Assembly (NCBI RefSeq): GCF_001282115.1 | Contig: NZ_LJBR01000137.1 | Coordinates: 1 to 40,016 of the forward strand | Length of the DNA stretch: 40,016 nucleotides | Direction of reading: 5' to 3' | From: Streptomyces sp. NRRL B-24085 | GTDB taxonomy: Bacteria > Actinomycetota > Actinomycetes > Streptomycetales > Streptomycetaceae | In this document: one piece after another, positions 39,049 through 40,016 of the stretch | Layout of the letters: each line of letters starts with the position of its first letter | How positions within the stretch are numbered: position 1 is the stretch's first letter | Translations under genes and position numbers: made by a program | Notes under the pieces: generated by a model | What the model saw: only the letters and a program-made list of their open reading frames with translations | The model's database searches: none | What the model was told of the DNA's origin: nothing

Positions 39049-40016
39049 ATGGCCCAGCGAACCGTTCTCTTCGTCCTCTTCGACAGCGTCCAGAGCCTCG
39101 ACGTCACCGGCCCGCTGGAGGTCTTCGCCGGCGCCGAGCAGCTCGTACCGGGCACCTACCGCCTCCGTACCGCCTCGCTGGACGGCGCTCCCGTACGCAC
39201 CTCCAGCAGCCTGACCGTCGTACCGGACGAAGCCCTCTCCCAGGCCGGCGCCCCGCACACCCTCCTGGTGCCCGGCGGCCAGGGCACCCGGCGCCCCGAC
39301 GCGCTCCTCACCGACTGGCTGCGTGTGCACGGGCCCCGGGCCGAACGCCTGGTCTCGGTGTGCACCGGCGCCATCCGGCTCGCCGAGGCGGGGCTCCTGG
39401 ACGGCCGGCGGGTGACCACGCACTGGGCCTACTGCGACAAGCTCGCCCGTGACCACCCGGCCGTCGAGGTGGACCCCGCCCCGATCTACGTGCGCGACGG
39501 ACAGGTGTCGACGTCCGCCGGCGTCACCTCGGGCATCGACCTCGCCCTCGCCCTGGTCGAGGAGGACCTGGGCCGGGACGCCGCCCTGGCCATCGCCCGC
39601 CATCTCGTCGTCTTCCTGCGCCGGCCCGGCAACCAGGCCCAGTTCAGCGCCCAGCTCGCCGCCCAGACCGCGCAGCGCGAGCCGCTGCGCGAGGTCCAGC
39701 AGTGGATCACCGAGCACCCGGCCGGCGACCTGAGCGTCGAGACCCTCGCCGCGCGCGCCCGCCTCTCGCCCCGCCACTTCGCCCGCGCCTTCCAGGCCGA
39801 GACCGGCATGACCCCGGGCCGGTACGTCGACCGGGTCCGCCTCGAACACGCCCGCCGCCTCCTGGAGGACACCTCCGACGGCATCGAGGAGATCTCCCGC
39901 GCCAGCGGCTACGGCACCGCCGAGGGCATGCGCCGCGCCTTCGTCAAGGCGCTCGGCACGGCCCCCTCCGAGTACCGCCGCCGCTTCCACCCGACCCCGC
40001 CCACTGAAACACATCT
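39049..40016 (+). CDS. GlxA-type AraC-family regulator with DJ-1/PfpI domain (3' end cut by the window)
   Basis: The frame is open from the ATG at 39049 to the window end (322 complete codons). The N-terminal DJ-1/PfpI (class I glutamine-amidotransferase-like) domain shows VLFVLFDSVQSLDVTGPLEV, LLVPGGQG and the nucleophile-elbow VCTGAIRLAEAGLLDG. The C-terminal AraC domain has two helix-turn-helix motifs (LSVETLAARARLSPRHFARA and EEISRASGYGTAEGMRRAF, then PSEYRRRF). This is the GlxA architecture, whose members sense small metabolites and activate catabolic or developmental genes. The protein usually has about 320-330 aa, so only a few C-terminal residues are missing. The start lacks a well-placed Shine-Dalgarno sequence. 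Confidence 0.9.
   Translation, partial: MAQRTVLFVLFDSVQSLDVTGPLEVFAGAEQLVPGTYRLRTASLDGAPVRTSSSLTVVPDEALSQAGAPHTLLVPGGQGTRRPDALLTDWLRVHGPRAERLVSVCTGAIRLAEAGLLDGRRVTTHWAYCDKLARDHPAVEVDPAPIYVRDGQVSTSAGVTSGIDLALALVEEDLGRDAALAIARHLVVFLRRPGNQAQFSAQLAAQTAQREPLREVQQWITEHPAGDLSVETLAARARLSPRHFARAFQAETGMTPGRYVDRVRLEHARRLLEDTSDGIEEISRASGYGTAEGMRRAFVKALGTAPSEYRRRFHPTPPTETH

Overview
The window is high-GC actinobacterial chromosome, almost certainly Streptomyces. The evidence is the strong G/C bias at third codon positions, the many GTG/TTG starts, several leaderless-looking starts, and Streptomyces-type families (WhiB-like, SsgA-like, GOLPH3-like, LPFR-motif and SCO6745-family proteins). From memory, the gene order matches the S. 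coelicolor SCO6713-SCO6746 neighbourhood (wblH, ssgD, the SCO6735 macrodomain gene, SCO6745). No database was searched, so symbols resting on that recollection are marked as such. I see no tRNA, rRNA, CRISPR array, phage or transposase gene.

Layout. 1-5.6 kb: a LacI-type regulator, a MITE-like inverted repeat abutting a two-domain VOC gene, a WhiB-like regulator convergent with an acyl-ACP desaturase under a triple operator, and a DDAH-type hydrolase followed by a stop-poor region of degenerate repeats. 5.6-12.4 kb: an ABC-F ATPase with a long leader, a GOLPH3-like protein, a PEP-mutase/isocitrate-lyase family enzyme, an SsgA-like protein, a secreted Asp-box propeller, a small Rho_N-like protein, a YciI-like protein, endonuclease V and a 52-aa membrane protein. 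12.44-13.2 kb: a higher-order tandem repeat with a 145-bp period. 13.2-14.7 kb: an enoyl-reductase-like protein and a probable DNA-damage promoter in front of a 43-aa ORF. 14.7-20.5 kb: a four-gene beta-oxidation operon (methylacyl-CoA racemase, acyl-CoA dehydrogenase, thiolase, FadB-type fusion) behind a promoter with two TetR-type dyads, closed by a strong terminator and a convergent MerR-family gene. 21.5-25.7 kb: an amino-acid permease, then a tightly coupled operon (macrodomain, PfkB kinase, lipoprotein, 27-aa membrane peptide, duplicated DUF6766-type protein) starting at a RecA-independent DNA-damage promoter. 25.7-32.4 kb: three secreted peptidases (M1, S15, M14) and a BCCT betaine-type transporter whose start codon lies in a long inverted repeat. 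32.6-40 kb: an unassigned two-domain protein, a second ABC-F, the Tex RNA-binding protein, an LPFR microprotein, a SCO6745-family protein and a truncated GlxA-type regulator.

The most notable signals are these. (1) A 19-bp stem, with one 3-nt bulge, covers the start codon of the BCCT gene. (2) Two genes are frameshifted in an otherwise intact context: the macrodomain gene (one base missing near codon 14, intact damage promoter) and the M1 peptidase (G8 tract). (3) Three sites resemble the RecA-NDp/PafBC promoter TTGTCRGTG-N8-TANNNT; one matches it fully and precedes an unannotated small ORF. (4) The 145-bp higher-order repeat array appears to grow out of the 3' end of the neighbouring gene. 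(5) The 12-bp palindrome CACGCGCGCGTG occurs six times.
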